Origin: Rhodococcus sp. 1168
GTDB lineage: Bacteria; Actinomycetota; Actinomycetes; Mycobacteriales; Mycobacteriaceae
Reading direction: 5' to 3'
NCBI RefSeq assembly: GCF_002091955.1
Contig: NZ_MKKY01000003.1
Span: 1 to 52,194, forward strand
Length of the DNA stretch: 52,194 bases
The notes under the pieces were generated by a model. The model searched no databases and was not told the DNA's origin. It saw only the letters and a program-made list of their open reading frames with translations. Below are positions 33,066 to 42,418 of the stretch, piece after piece. Every line of letters begins with the position of its first letter. Within the stretch, counting starts at the first letter, position 1. The translations under genes and the position numbers were made by a program.

Positions 33066-34904
33066 GTGGCACCTACCTCCCAGACCGACCAGTCCGCACA
33101 GGTACTTCCTCGACGGATCGAACCCAACCGCGACGACGACAAGTCCGCGTTCGCTCCAGCAGTTGTCGCCGCCGCCGCCACCGTGGTTGCCGCGCTGTGC
33201 GGCGCGGTAGCCCTGTCGTTCGAGCCAGTGGTTGCCCAGGATTCGGTGTCCGCGGCTTCGGGGGAGCCGATCGGTGCGGGTGTCACTGCCGCCGCGCTCT
33301 TTGCTCTTGTCCCAGTGGTCCTCGTCGCGGTGACGGCAGTGCTCGGTGTGATCGCGCGTCGCGCTGCGCTCACCGGCGCTGTGACGGCGGGTTACGGGGC
33401 GGTGTCGGCCGGTCTCGCCGTTCTCGATGTCGGACTCCTGATCGATCCGATCGATTCGAATCGTCTGGAGCTTTTTCGGCCCATCACTGCCGCTGCGCTG
33501 GAGCCCGGCACCGGTGCGTATCTGGTGCTTGCCGCCCATGTTCTCGCTGCACTGGGCGGGTTGTTCGGCTTGGCCGCGGTGAGCCGAGCATCACTGTCCG
33601 ACGGATACGGGCATTCCACCCACGCGGATATGACCAACAGGGCCGCGGCGATCCGAATCGGTGGGTGGTTGTCCGTGCTTGCCGTCGTCGCTGCCGCTGT
33701 GGCGGCGGGATCGATGTTCGCTTCGCCCTACGACTCTTCCGACGCCATCGTGCTGGTTCCCGTCGTGATCGATTCCCCGATGGCGACGGCGGCGGGGTCG
33801 GGGATCGTCGCCCTCGCCGTACTGATCGTGGCGGCAGCGGCGCTTGCATCGATTTCACCCACCGTCGCAGCCGGCGCTTTCGTTGGCGCCGGACTCGGCA
33901 TTCTCGGAGTCACGGGTTCGCGAGTGTTGGCCGGAGTATCGAGTGGGGCGGGGGTGGACGCGGCCCCCGGATCGTGGGTCGGCGTCTTCGCGTCGGCGGT
34001 GCTCGTGGTCGTAGGAATTGTTCTCTTCCCGGTGTCGAAGAGCCAGGAACGACGCGGCGTCTCTGCCGAAGTTCGCCGCGCCTCACCCGTGGACTCGACG
34101 CCGGCAACGACGCGTTGGCATGTCGTGGCCGGGATTGTGGGCGTCGCGGCAGGTGTACTCATCGTCGCCGGCACCCTCTTGCCGACCCTCTCCGTTCCGG
34201 ATGGACTTTCCGATCCGACGATCCTGGCCACGAGAGTCGCCGCCGTGGCGGGCTTCGTGTTGGTCCTGGCGTCCATCCCGATGTTCTTCTCGGTACTCGC
34301 GGCAGCAGTCCGCCCCACGCTCGGCGTCCTGACGGTAGCCGCCGTGATGGGTGCGTCCGGTGTCCTGCAGTCGGTGGTCCTGGCCACCGACTTCGACGGC
34401 ATCGCCCTCGGCGTCGGCGGCGTTGCGACGGCGCTGGGCACCGTAGCCGCAGTGCTGTGTGGCGGCTGTGTGCTTCTCGCCGGGAGCGCCGAGCGTGAGG
34501 ATGTCGACACCTCGGACACACACATCGACGTCACGCTCGGATCGGTGGCATCTCTCGGAGCATTGTTCGCTGCCGCAGGCTTGGCGCTGCCGCTTTACCG
34601 CGGCACGGATGTCACCGCAGCGTCGTTGGGTACCTTTCCTTGGGGTTGGGACGCCTGGGGGCAAGCGTTTCTCGCGGCGACCATCGTGGTCTCCGCCGTG
34701 GTTGCGTCACGGTCGAGGTCTGCGCGCGGCACTGCACTTCTCGTGGGCTGCGTGATCGCGATGATCATCTATTTGCTCGGGTGGCCGTTGACCAAGGCGC
34801 GCGCGCTCGAGCCGGTGATCGGGTCCGGAGTGATCGTCGGGGCGCTCGGGGCGCTCACTCTTGCTGTGGCCGCACTACTTTCGGCCCGTAATCGTCTGCG
34901 GTGA
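33066..34904 (+). CDS. Large conserved multi-pass membrane protein
   Basis: A 612-residue, Ala/Val-rich protein with a short charged N-terminus (about 1-28) and a dozen or more hydrophobic segments spread over its length. Two longer soluble loops occur near residues 180-200 (SDGYGHSTHADMTNRAA) and 320-350 (SKSQERRGVSAEVRRASPVD). I recognise no catalytic motif or transporter signature. It begins with GTG, is divergent from the M23 peptidase and precedes sucC. No counterpart is evident at this place in M. tuberculosis. Function unknown; a role in the cell envelope is only a guess from context. Confidence 0.75.
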   Translation: MAPTSQTDQSAQVLPRRIEPNRDDDKSAFAPAVVAAAATVVAALCGAVALSFEPVVAQDSVSAASGEPIGAGVTAAALFALVPVVLVAVTAVLGVIARRAALTGAVTAGYGAVSAGLAVLDVGLLIDPIDSNRLELFRPITAAALEPGTGAYLVLAAHVLAALGGLFGLAAVSRASLSDGYGHSTHADMTNRAAAIRIGGWLSVLAVVAAAVAAGSMFASPYDSSDAIVLVPVVIDSPMATAAGSGIVALAVLIVAAAALASISPTVAAGAFVGAGLGILGVTGSRVLAGVSSGAGVDAAPGSWVGVFASAVLVVVGIVLFPVSKSQERRGVSAEVRRASPVDSTPATTRWHVVAGIVGVAAGVLIVAGTLLPTLSVPDGLSDPTILATRVAAVAGFVLVLASIPMFFSVLAAAVRPTLGVLTVAAVMGASGVLQSVVLATDFDGIALGVGGVATALGTVAAVLCGGCVLLAGSAEREDVDTSDTHIDVTLGSVASLGALFAAAGLALPLYRGTDVTAASLGTFPWGWDAWGQAFLAATIVVSAVVASRSRSARGTALLVGCVIAMIIYLLGWPLTKARALEPVIGSGVIVGALGALTLAVAALLSARNRLR

Positions 34905-35049
34905 GGCGTAGGACACATGGCACCTGCCGGTGAGATAGACCACATACCATCCATGCGCCCGATGCACCCGTGGACTACCTGGATAAAGTCGATGCGCAGA
35001 CCCGCTCACACCCTGGAGCGGGCGTCAACGTAGACGAGACGGTGAGCTG

Positions 35050-36213
35050 ATGGATCTCTTCGAATACCAGGCGAAGGAATTGTTCGCCAAGCATGGCGTA
35101 CCAACCTCCGCAGGTCGTGTCACGGACACGGTCGCTGGAGCAACAGAAATTGCCAAGGAAATCGGCAAGCCAGTAATGGTCAAGGCGCAGGTCAAGGTCG
35201 GCGGACGCGGCAAGGCCGGCGGCGTCAAGTACTCCAAGGACGTCGCAGCTGCCACCGAGAACGCAGAAGCGATTCTCGGACTCGACATCAAGGGCCATGT
35301 CGTCAAGAAGCTTCTCGTCGCAGAAGCATCCGACATCGCCGAGGAGTACTACATCTCCTTCCTGCTCGATCGCACCAACCGCACCTACCTCGCGATGTGT
35401 TCGGTCGAGGGTGGCGTGGAGATCGAGGTGACGGCGGTAGAGAACCCCGACGCACTCGCCAAGATTGCAGTCGATGCCGTCAAGGGTGTCGACCTCGCTT
35501 TTGCTCGTGAAATAGCCGAAAAGGGAAAGCTTCCCGCCGAGGTGCTCGACTCCGCCGCGGTGACCATCCAGAAGCTGTGGGAGGTCTTCATCAACGAAGA
35601 TGCTCTCCTGGTCGAGGTCAACCCGCTGGTTCGCACCCCGGACGATGAGATCCTCGCCCTCGACGGCAAGGTCACACTCGACGAGAACGCAAGCTTCCGT
35701 CAGCCCGGCCATGCGGACTTCGAGGACAAGGACGCTGCCGATCCTCTCGAGGCCAAGGCCAAAGAAAACGATCTCAACTACGTCAAGCTCGACGGACAGG
35801 TCGGCATCATCGGAAACGGTGCCGGACTGGTCATGTCGACCCTCGACGTCGTTGCATACGCAGGCGAGGCCCACGGTGGCGTCAAGCCCGCCAACTTCCT
35901 CGACATCGGTGGCGGCGCCTCGGCAGAGGTCATGGCTGCAGGCCTCGACGTCATCCTCGGTGACGAGCAGGTCAAGAGCGTGTTCGTCAACGTCTTCGGC
36001 GGCATCACCTCCTGCGACGCGGTTGCCAACGGTATCGTCGGCGCGCTGAAGAAGCTCGGTGACGAGGCCAACAAGCCGCTGGTGGTTCGTCTCGACGGCA
36101 ACAAGGTCGAAGAAGGACGCAAGATTCTCGCCGACGCCGCGCACCCGCTGGTGACGCTCGCCGAGACCATGGACGAGGGCGCCGACAAGGCCGCCGAGCT
36201 GGCTGCGAAGTAG
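35050..36213 (+). CDS. sucC: Succinyl-CoA synthetase, beta subunit (ADP-forming)
   Basis: A 387-residue beta subunit of the TCA-cycle enzyme making ATP (or GTP) and succinate from succinyl-CoA. The N-terminal ATP-grasp domain starts [18 protein letters not shown], with [29 protein letters not shown] for metal and nucleotide, and the CoA-side [14 protein letters not shown] and [16 protein letters not shown]. It is 8 bp from sucD, with which it must assemble. A short CCCGCTC/GAGCGGG hairpin lies in the leader at 35001-35022. Matches Rv0951. Confidence 0.97.
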   Translation: MDLFEYQAKELFAKHGVPTSAGRVTDTVAGATEIAKEIGKPVMVKAQVKVGGRGKAGGVKYSKDVAAATENAEAILGLDIKGHVVKKLLVAEASDIAEEYYISFLLDRTNRTYLAMCSVEGGVEIEVTAVENPDALAKIAVDAVKGVDLAFAREIAEKGKLPAEVLDSAAVTIQKLWEVFINEDALLVEVNPLVRTPDDEILALDGKVTLDENASFRQPGHADFEDKDAADPLEAKAKENDLNYVKLDGQVGIIGNGAGLVMSTLDVVAYAGEAHGGVKPANFLDIGGGASAEVMAAGLDVILGDEQVKSVFVNVFGGITSCDAVANGIVGALKKLGDEANKPLVVRLDGNKVEEGRKILADAAHPLVTLAETMDEGADKAAELAAK

Positions 36214-36221
36214 AGGAAACC

Positions 36222-37133
36222 ATGTCAATCTTTCTGAACAAGGACAACAAGGTCATCGTCCAGGGCATCACCGGCGGCGAGGGCACCAAGCACACCGCTC
36301 TGATGCTCAAGGCCGGTACCCAGGTCGTCGGCGGCGTCAACGCACGTAAGGCCGGAACCACGGTCAAGCACGTCGACAAAGACGGCAACGACATCGAACT
36401 TCCCGTCTTCGGCACCGTCGCCGAAGCCATCGAGAAGACCGGCGCGGACGTCTCCATCGCTTTCGTGCCGCCGGCATTCGCCAAGGACGCCATCGTCGAA
36501 GCGATCGACGCGGAGATCCCGCTGCTCGTCGTCATCACCGAGGGCATCCCTGTGCAGGACTCCGCGTACGCGTGGGCCTACAACGTGGAGAAGGGCAAGA
36601 AGACCCGCATCATCGGACCGAACTGCCCCGGCATCATCACCCCCGGTGAAGCACTCGTCGGCATCACGCCCGCCAACATCTCCGGCACCGGGCCCATCGG
36701 CCTCGTCTCGAAGTCCGGCACGCTGACCTACCAGATGATGTTCGAACTCCGTGATTTCGGCTTCTCGACGGCCATCGGCATCGGCGGAGACCCGGTCATC
36801 GGTACGACGCACATCGACGCCATCGAGGCGTTCGAGAACGATCCCGAGACCAAGATCATCGTCATGATCGGTGAAATCGGTGGCGACGCCGAAGAGCGTG
36901 CAGCCGACTACATCAAGGCCAATGTGACCAAGCCCGTCGTCGGCTACGTCGCAGGCTTTACTGCCCCCGAGGGCAAGACCATGGGCCACGCAGGCGCCAT
37001 CGTCTCCGGCTCTTCGGGCACGGCTCAGGGCAAGAAGGACGCTCTCGAGGCTGCAGGCGTCAAGGTCGGCAAGACGCCGTCCGAGACTGCTGCGCTTGCT
37101 CGCGAGATCCTCGAATCGCTCTCCGTCAAGTAG
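36222..37133 (+). CDS. sucD: Succinyl-CoA synthetase, alpha subunit
   Basis: A 303-residue alpha subunit. It has the CoA-binding Rossmann domain ([20 protein letters not shown]), the [13 protein letters not shown] loop, [28 protein letters not shown], and the phosphorylated active-site His in [16 protein letters not shown]. Length is normal. Same operon as sucC, ended by an intrinsic terminator 17 bases after the stop. Matches Rv0952. Confidence 0.97.
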   Translation: MSIFLNKDNKVIVQGITGGEGTKHTALMLKAGTQVVGGVNARKAGTTVKHVDKDGNDIELPVFGTVAEAIEKTGADVSIAFVPPAFAKDAIVEAIDAEIPLLVVITEGIPVQDSAYAWAYNVEKGKKTRIIGPNCPGIITPGEALVGITPANISGTGPIGLVSKSGTLTYQMMFELRDFGFSTAIGIGGDPVIGTTHIDAIEAFENDPETKIIVMIGEIGGDAEERAADYIKANVTKPVVGYVAGFTAPEGKTMGHAGAIVSGSSGTAQGKKDALEAAGVKVGKTPSETAALAREILESLSVK

Positions 37134-37149
37134 TTTTCATCTTCGAAAG

Positions 37150-37177
37150 GCCCGTCACCGGTGGTGGCGGGCTTTTT
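37150..37177 (+). terminator. Intrinsic terminator of the sucCD operon
   Basis: GCCCGTCACC and GGTGGCGGGC form a 10-bp stem (one mismatch) with a 3-nt loop, followed by TTTTT at 37173-37177. Confidence 0.9.
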
Positions 37178-37203
37178 GTGTGCTTACCGCCCATCTTGCC
37201 TCC

Positions 37204-37256
37204 CGCTTGAATGACGCACTCGAGCTATCTGATCGTATGAATGGCGCATTCAAGCG
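37204..37256. repeat. Inverted repeat with GAATG-CGC-type units
   Basis: CGCTTGAATGACGC (37204-37217) and GCGCATTCAAGCG (37244-37256) are complementary apart from one bulged A. The right half is itself a near-palindrome (TGAATGGCGCATTCA), and the left half is a degenerate direct copy of it. The unit lies in the 270-bp gap between the sucCD terminator and the next gene. It may be a dispersed intergenic repeat or a dimeric operator. Confidence 0.6.
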
Positions 37257-37403
37257 GTCGATTTGCGGGCCGCGCACAGTCTTTGGGCCACGTCGGCTCT
37301 ATGTCACCTGCGCTGCTCGACGCTGGGCGAGGTGTCTCACTCAGTCCGTAGACTAGCGTGGTCCGTGGACCCGATTTCGACGTAGAAACATGAGGTGAGT
37401 GTC

Positions 37404-38504
37404 ATGACCTATCCGCCCGAGGGCCCAAACTCAGGTTCGCCCGGTTACGGAGCCGGCGGATACGGTAGCCACGGCCCGTCCTATGGCGCGACCCCCCAGG
37501 GTCCGTCATCACAGGGTCCGTCATCACAGGGTCCCTCGTCACAGGGTCCGTCTCAGCAGACGCCAGGACAGCAGCCGTACTCGCAACCAGGTCAGTTCTC
37601 GTCTTCGCCTACTTCGGATATGCCGTCGCAGCTTCCGCGGATTCTGACGCTGGTAGTCGCCGCGCTGGGTGGGATCGGTTTTTTGGTCGGCCTGGCCGGC
37701 CAGTACTCGGCGTTCGACGTGTCCAGCAACTTCTTTCAGTTCGGCAACGGTGACCCCACTTCGATTGCGCTGCTGTTGGCGTCGGGCCTCGTGGCAGCGG
37801 TCGGATTGCTACCCAAGCAGTCGAGCACCATCGGAATCGCAGCTGCGTTGGCGGTTTCAGGGTGGCTGACGCTGGTATTCCAGTCCTTCAATATCGACTC
37901 GGGCGGAGGAATAGGCAGCTCGATCGGTCTGGGAGCTGGTGCCATCATCGTCTTGGTGTTGGGGTTCTTTCAGTCCCTTGCTGCGATCGCCGCGCTCTTG
38001 TTCGGTGCGGGTGTGTTGAAAGTGCCTGCGCCTAAAGCTGTTTCGTACGGCCAGCAGAATCAGTTCCAAGGCTATTCGCCAACTCAGGGTTACCGCCAGC
38101 AGGGTCAGCAGCCGCCGAACTACGGTTATGGTCAGCCGCAGCAGAGCTATGGGGGACCGGGCCAAGGCGGATACGTTCCACCGACCTACTCGGGACAGCC
38201 TGCACCCAATCAGCCTGCGCGCGGTCAAAACCCGTCCGGCGCCCTCGGCTACCCGGTCGACCCGCAACAACAGGGTGCAAGCGGACCGACCGCCCCTACC
38301 GATCAGGCTTCGCCGTACAGCCAGTACCAGTACGGCCAACCGCCGGTGGGTTCTGCTGGATCGGGAGCTCCCCAGCATGCGGTCCCACCCGAGACACAGG
38401 CAGCGCCGTCCACACCCACAGAGGGTGGTTCGACCGGTGGGCCTTCCTACAGTGAACCCACCCAAGCGTTCGGCACCACTCCCGCCGACGACGACGAGAA
38501 GTAG
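37404..38504 (+). CDS. DUF5336 membrane protein (34-kDa-antigen family)
   Basis: A 366-residue protein matching Rv0954 by position and layout. It has a disordered Gly/Ser/Pro/Gln N-terminus (about 1-75) with four QGPSS-type repeats, four TM helices (about 80-215: LPRILTLVVAALGGIGFLVG; SIALLLASGLVAAVGLL; TIGIAAALAVSGWLTLVF; AIIVLVLGFFQSLAAIAALL), and a long Gln/Pro/Tyr/Gly-rich C-terminal tail. Mycobacterial relatives associate with the cell-division and polar growth machinery. The ATG at 37404 has GAGG eight bases upstream; GTG 37395 is the alternative. Confidence 0.88.
   Translation: MTYPPEGPNSGSPGYGAGGYGSHGPSYGATPQGPSSQGPSSQGPSSQGPSQQTPGQQPYSQPGQFSSSPTSDMPSQLPRILTLVVAALGGIGFLVGLAGQYSAFDVSSNFFQFGNGDPTSIALLLASGLVAAVGLLPKQSSTIGIAAALAVSGWLTLVFQSFNIDSGGGIGSSIGLGAGAIIVLVLGFFQSLAAIAALLFGAGVLKVPAPKAVSYGQQNQFQGYSPTQGYRQQGQQPPNYGYGQPQQSYGGPGQGGYVPPTYSGQPAPNQPARGQNPSGALGYPVDPQQQGASGPTAPTDQASPYSQYQYGQPPVGSAGSGAPQHAVPPETQAAPSTPTEGGSTGGPSYSEPTQAFGTTPADDDEK
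37497..37556 (+). repeat. Four tandem 15-bp coding repeats (QGPSS)
   Basis: Units CAGGGTCCGTCATCA (37497, 37512), a two-mismatch copy (37527) and a degenerate fourth (37542). They encode Gln-Gly-Pro-Ser-Ser in the disordered tail of the DUF5336 protein. The first two are identical at the DNA level, which suggests recent slippage. Confidence 0.9.
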
Positions 38505-38539
38505 GGATCTTCGGCGCGCCTGATCCATCGCCTCGCCCG

Positions 38540-40102
38540 ATGGTGAAACCCTCATCCCTGATGAGCGCTCTACTGAATCACGAGAGACGGCGTCCGCGGC
38601 ACCCGGCACAGCAGCGTCCACCGTTGCTGACGCCTGCCCAGTCCAGAATGTTGGTCCGGGTCGGCTTCCAGGTGCCCGGCCTTTTGATAGCAATCATTGC
38701 TTCGCTCGTTCTGGTCACACTCGTCTCGGCCAACAGCGAGCTCACCGGGACGCTCGGTGCGATTGCCGGCATGTGGTTCGCCGTTCATCAGGTGCCGTTG
38801 AGTATTTCCGGAACCTCGCTCGGAGTTGTTCCGTTGCTTCCGACGATTGTGCTCATGGTCGTCGTCGCCCGCAGCGTCTACCGGGTGTCCACGGAGGTCT
38901 CGACGCGTCGAGAACTGGGGTCGATCTTTGCTGCCGCCGTGCTCGGGCCTCTGCTCGTCACCGCGGTCGCGTTGGCTGTCGCCACCGATGCTTCGGCCGC
39001 GATCGGTCTGTCGAGTCCGAACGCGTTTCACGCGTTTGCTTGGGTGGCCGGAGTCCATGCCACCGCTGCTGCCATCGGTGTGGTGACGGGAAGCTGGGAT
39101 TCGCTCGGCTTGGCCCCGAGGGTCCCCATTTGGGTTGGCGAGGTCGTGCGGCCGACAATGCGTGCCGCGATGGTCTTGATCGCCGGCGGTGCAGCTATAA
39201 CCCTCGCGGCGATGGTCGCGTCGTGGTCGACGATGGAGATGCTTCTCGACGCAGGGAACGGATTCGTCGGCTTCCTCGGGCTCACTGTGCTCTCGATTCT
39301 CTATTTACCCAATGTGGTGCTCGGAACTTCCGCAGTGTCGGTCGGATCTGCGGCGCACGTCGGCGAAGCCTCGGTCAGCCTTTTCCACACCGCGGCCGGT
39401 CCACTTCCGCCGCTCCCCGTTCTCGCGGTTCTGCCGGAAGGCTCAGCGCAGACGGCGTGGTTCCTGATGCTCGTGGTCCCGATCACTGCTGCCGTCATGT
39501 TCGGTCGCGATTGCGCACGTCGAACCGTCGACGTGCACCACGCAATGTCCTCCGTCTGGCTCGGTGCAGCGGTTCTGGGGATTCTCGCGGCAGTGGGCGG
39601 CGTCGCTGCAGGCGGGAACCTGGGGACGTTCGGCACCGTCGAGGTCACGGCGTGGTCGTTCGGCTTGTTGGCATTCGCCTGGTTGGCGGTGGTCGGATCA
39701 CTGGCTGCCGCCGTTACTGCGTGGCGTGGGGGATCGAAGCACGACGAACCGCTGCCCGTGAAAACCGAGCGCTCGAGCGAGCAGCCTGTCTTGACGCCTC
39801 GTGCCCAGTCCGCCGATGCCCAGTCCGCCGATGCCCAGCAGCCTGCCGATGCCCAGTCCGCCGATGTCCCGCCCGTCGTCCAGGAAGGACATGCTCTGGA
39901 CGCCGAGATCATCGACGTGCCCGAGGACGTCGACGTGCCTACGATTGCGCCAGAACCCGATACGACTGCTTCGGCAGCTGTCGACGTCGTAGAGGCAGAG
40001 GTCGTCGATTTGGCTGTGCCACCGACGTCGGATGTCGAAGAACCGGTCGAGGGGAAGTCCACAGAGGACCTGCCCGTCGAGCCTGTAGACCGCAGCGACT
40101 AG
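38540..40102 (+). CDS. PerM-like cell-division membrane protein (DUF6350)
   Basis: A 520-residue protein matching Rv0955 (perM) by position and layout. The N-terminus is basic (HERRRPRHPAQQR), about eight or nine TM helices follow (residues about 48-400), and the C-terminal tail of about 115 residues is acidic, Ala/Asp/Val/Pro-rich and probably disordered. In M. tuberculosis PerM is needed for division under magnesium limitation and in chronic infection. The tail holds a tandem repeat coding AQSAD. The first ATG has no clear RBS; Met8 is an alternative start. It lies 35 bp after the DUF5336 gene. Confidence 0.85.
   Translation: MVKPSSLMSALLNHERRRPRHPAQQRPPLLTPAQSRMLVRVGFQVPGLLIAIIASLVLVTLVSANSELTGTLGAIAGMWFAVHQVPLSISGTSLGVVPLLPTIVLMVVVARSVYRVSTEVSTRRELGSIFAAAVLGPLLVTAVALAVATDASAAIGLSSPNAFHAFAWVAGVHATAAAIGVVTGSWDSLGLAPRVPIWVGEVVRPTMRAAMVLIAGGAAITLAAMVASWSTMEMLLDAGNGFVGFLGLTVLSILYLPNVVLGTSAVSVGSAAHVGEASVSLFHTAAGPLPPLPVLAVLPEGSAQTAWFLMLVVPITAAVMFGRDCARRTVDVHHAMSSVWLGAAVLGILAAVGGVAAGGNLGTFGTVEVTAWSFGLLAFAWLAVVGSLAAAVTAWRGGSKHDEPLPVKTERSSEQPVLTPRAQSADAQSADAQQPADAQSADVPPVVQEGHALDAEIIDVPEDVDVPTIAPEPDTTASAAVDVVEAEVVDLAVPPTSDVEEPVEGKSTEDLPVEPVDRSD
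39803..39865 (+). repeat. Tandem 15-bp coding repeats in the PerM-like tail
   Basis: GCCCAGTCCGCCGAT occurs at 39803, 39818 and 39851, with an 18-base variant at 39833. They encode Ala-Gln-Ser-Ala-Asp repeats in a disordered tail; the three copies are exact. Confidence 0.9.
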
Positions 40103-40157
40103 TCTTTGTGCTGGCCCGGATCGCCGGGCAACCACGACGATTCTCAGGAGAACTGCG

Positions 40158-40781
40158 CTGACTGCCTCGCGTGAGCACCGAGCACGAGTCGTTGTCCTCG
40201 CTTCGGGCACCGGCTCGCTGTTGCAGTCGCTGATCGCAGCTGCTGCGGTGGACTCCTACCCAGCGCGCATCACCGCAGTCGGCGTCGACCGCGAGTGCGA
40301 CGCCGTCGAGCATGCACGTGCGGCCGGCATCACCCACTTCCGTGTCGGACTTCGCGATTACGTGGACCGCTCGCAGTGGGATGTAGCACTCACCGAATCC
40401 GTTGCGAAGCATCAGCCGGATCTTGTCGTCACCGCTGGTTTCATGAAGATCCTGGGCCCGAGCTTCATCGATGCTTTCGACGGGCGCATCATCAACACGC
40501 ACCCGGCATTGCTGCCGTCGTTTCCCGGTGCGCATGCTGTTCGGGACGCGATCGAATACGGCGTCAAGCTGACGGGGTCGACGGTGCATCTTGTGGACTC
40601 GGGTGTCGATACCGGACCGATCCTGGCTCAAGAGGCCGTGGCGGTGCACGAAGGCGACAGTGAAATGTCGCTGCACGAGCGAATCAAAACTGTGGAACGA
40701 CGGCTGCTGGTCGATGTAGTCGCGGCCGTGGCCACCCGAGGTGTTGTCTCCGATGGACGAAAGGCTCAGATTAGGCGATGA
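40158..40781 (+). CDS. purN: Phosphoribosylglycinamide formyltransferase, apparent CTG start
   Basis: A 207-residue GART that formylates GAR with 10-formyl-tetrahydrofolate in purine synthesis. It shows the phosphate-binding [16 protein letters not shown], the active-site [15 protein letters not shown] (Asn, His) and [10 protein letters not shown] (Asp). The only in-frame start that keeps the phosphate loop and has an RBS (AGGAG seven bases upstream) is CTG at 40158. In-frame TTG at 40221 would remove the loop, and no in-frame ATG or GTG is available. Its stop overlaps purH (ATGA). Matches Rv0956. Confidence 0.9.
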   Translation: MTASREHRARVVVLASGTGSLLQSLIAAAAVDSYPARITAVGVDRECDAVEHARAAGITHFRVGLRDYVDRSQWDVALTESVAKHQPDLVVTAGFMKILGPSFIDAFDGRIINTHPALLPSFPGAHAVRDAIEYGVKLTGSTVHLVDSGVDTGPILAQEAVAVHEGDSEMSLHERIKTVERRLLVDVVAAVATRGVVSDGRKAQIRR

Positions 40782-42331
40782 GTGAACGTAAAGCAGTGCG
40801 GCGTGCTTTGGTCAGTGTTTACGACAAGACCGGACTGATCGAACTCGCGACCGGTTTGCACAACGCAGGCGTCGCCCTCGTGTCCACCGGTTCTACAGCG
40901 TCGAAGATCGCCGACGCGGGGATTCCGGTCACCAAGGTCGAGGATCTCACCGGCTTCCCCGAGACCCTCGATGGTCGGGTCAAGACCCTGCACCCACGGG
41001 TTCATGCCGGAGTGCTCGCGGATACTCGACGGCCCGAGCATCTTGCGCAGCTCGAAGAACTCGGTATCGAGGCGTTCGAGCTCGTGGTCGTCAATCTGTA
41101 CCCGTTCACCGAGACTGTTCGTAGTGGCGCGAGCGAAGACGAATGCGTCGAGCAGATCGACATCGGTGGACCGTCGATGGTTCGCGCTGCGGCGAAGAAT
41201 CATCCCTCGGTGGCCGTGGTTGTGGATCCGGCTCGATACGACGATGTTCTCGCTGCAGTGTCCGGTGGTGGATTCACCCTCGCTGAACGCACTGCCCTTG
41301 CAGCACAGGCGTTTGCACACACTGCGTCGTACGACGTCGCAGTCGCATCGTGGATGAGCAGTGTCCTCGTGAGTGATCCCGAGTCGACATTTCCCGAGTG
41401 GATCGGAGGCACGTGGGACCGGTCGGCAGTGCTTCGGTACGGCGAGAATCCGCACCAGGCTGCTGCGCTGTACATCGACCCCGCGGGTGACGGCATTGCG
41501 CAAGCGAAGCAGTTGCACGGTAAGGAGATGTCGTACAACAACTTCACCGACGCCGACGCCGCGTGGCGGGCTGCGTTCGATCACTCTGCGCCGACCGTCG
41601 CGATCGTCAAACATGCCAACCCATGCGGTATCGCGTTGGGCGAGAACATCGCCGAGGCTCATCGGAAAGCGCATGCGTGTGATCCGGTCAGCGCATACGG
41701 CGGCGTCATCGCTGCCAACCGCGAGGTGACCGTCGAGATGGCGGAGCAAGTAGCTGAAATCTTCACCGAGGTCATCGTCGCGCCGTCGTACGCTGATGGT
41801 GCGTTGGGAGTTCTTCAGCGCAAGAAGAACATTCGTGTACTTCTTGCTACGCCGCCGTCACCGCAGGGTATCGAGCTGAAGCCGATTTCCGGCGGTACGC
41901 TCCTGCAGCAGCGCGACGCGATCGACGCCGACGGTGACAACCCGGCCAACTGGACCCTTGCAGCCGGCGAGCCGGCTGATGAACAGACGCTGAAGGACCT
42001 CGAATTCGCTTGGCGTGCATGTAGGGCCGTCAAGTCCAACGCGATCCTTCTCGCCCACGACGGCGCCTCGGTCGGCGTCGGAATGGGCCAGGTCAATCGC
42101 GTCGACGCGGCTCATCTGGCGGTTCAGCGGGCAGGTGACCGCGTCGAAGGTTCGGTCGCGTCCTCGGATGCTTTCTTCCCTTTCCCCGACGGGTTGCAGG
42201 TGTTGCTGAGCGCAGGGGTGCGCGCTGTCGTACAACCCGGCGGATCGGTACGCGACAACGAGGTTATCGCCGCCGCTCAGGATGCCGGCGTCACGTTGTA
42301 TCTGACGGGTGCACGGCACTTCGCGCACTAG
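40778..42331 (+). CDS. purH: Bifunctional AICAR transformylase/IMP cyclohydrolase
   Basis: A 517-residue enzyme for the last two steps of IMP synthesis. The N-terminal cyclohydrolase (MGS-like) domain has [18 protein letters not shown] and [15 protein letters not shown]. The C-terminal transformylase domain has [30 protein letters not shown], and KHANPCGIA with the catalytic Lys-His. The last residues GARHFAH are typical. Translation is coupled to purN by a 4-bp overlap. Matches Rv0957. Confidence 0.97.
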   Translation: MSERKAVRRALVSVYDKTGLIELATGLHNAGVALVSTGSTASKIADAGIPVTKVEDLTGFPETLDGRVKTLHPRVHAGVLADTRRPEHLAQLEELGIEAFELVVVNLYPFTETVRSGASEDECVEQIDIGGPSMVRAAAKNHPSVAVVVDPARYDDVLAAVSGGGFTLAERTALAAQAFAHTASYDVAVASWMSSVLVSDPESTFPEWIGGTWDRSAVLRYGENPHQAAALYIDPAGDGIAQAKQLHGKEMSYNNFTDADAAWRAAFDHSAPTVAIVKHANPCGIALGENIAEAHRKAHACDPVSAYGGVIAANREVTVEMAEQVAEIFTEVIVAPSYADGALGVLQRKKNIRVLLATPPSPQGIELKPISGGTLLQQRDAIDADGDNPANWTLAAGEPADEQTLKDLEFAWRACRAVKSNAILLAHDGASVGVGMGQVNRVDAAHLAVQRAGDRVEGSVASSDAFFPFPDGLQVLLSAGVRAVVQPGGSVRDNEVIAAAQDAGVTLYLTGARHFAH

Positions 42332-42332
42332 A

Positions 42333-42401
42333 GTTCGCAGTTGTGCATCCCCGCTCGTCGGGACGCCCGAATCAGGGTCGGGGGTGCACAAATGTGCGAA
42401 C
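42333..42401 (+). terminator. Long hairpin after purH
   Basis: GTTCGCAGTTGTGCATCCCCG (in two blocks, with one mismatch and a bulge) pairs with 42379-42401 around a loop of about 25 nt. It lies directly after the purH stop and before the next gene. No U-tract, so it may partly attenuate rather than fully terminate. Confidence 0.6.
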
Positions 42402-42418
42402 GCTCGTAGCGTGGTGAA

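Noticed and set aside
33197..34498. 433-codon open frame on the plus strand
   Set aside because: Arg/Gly-rich shadow of the large membrane protein in another frame; the real frame has clear TM helices.
34975..36228. 417-codon frame antisense to sucC
   Set aside because: Antisense shadow caused by strong third-position GC bias; sucC on the plus strand is certain.
37497..37556. Direct repeats that could suggest a CRISPR-like array
   Set aside because: Units are contiguous 15-mers with no spacers and code for QGPSS in frame.
38773..40161. 462-codon open frame overlapping the PerM-like gene
   Set aside because: Arg/Cys-rich composition typical of a shifted frame in GC-rich DNA; no start signal or homology.
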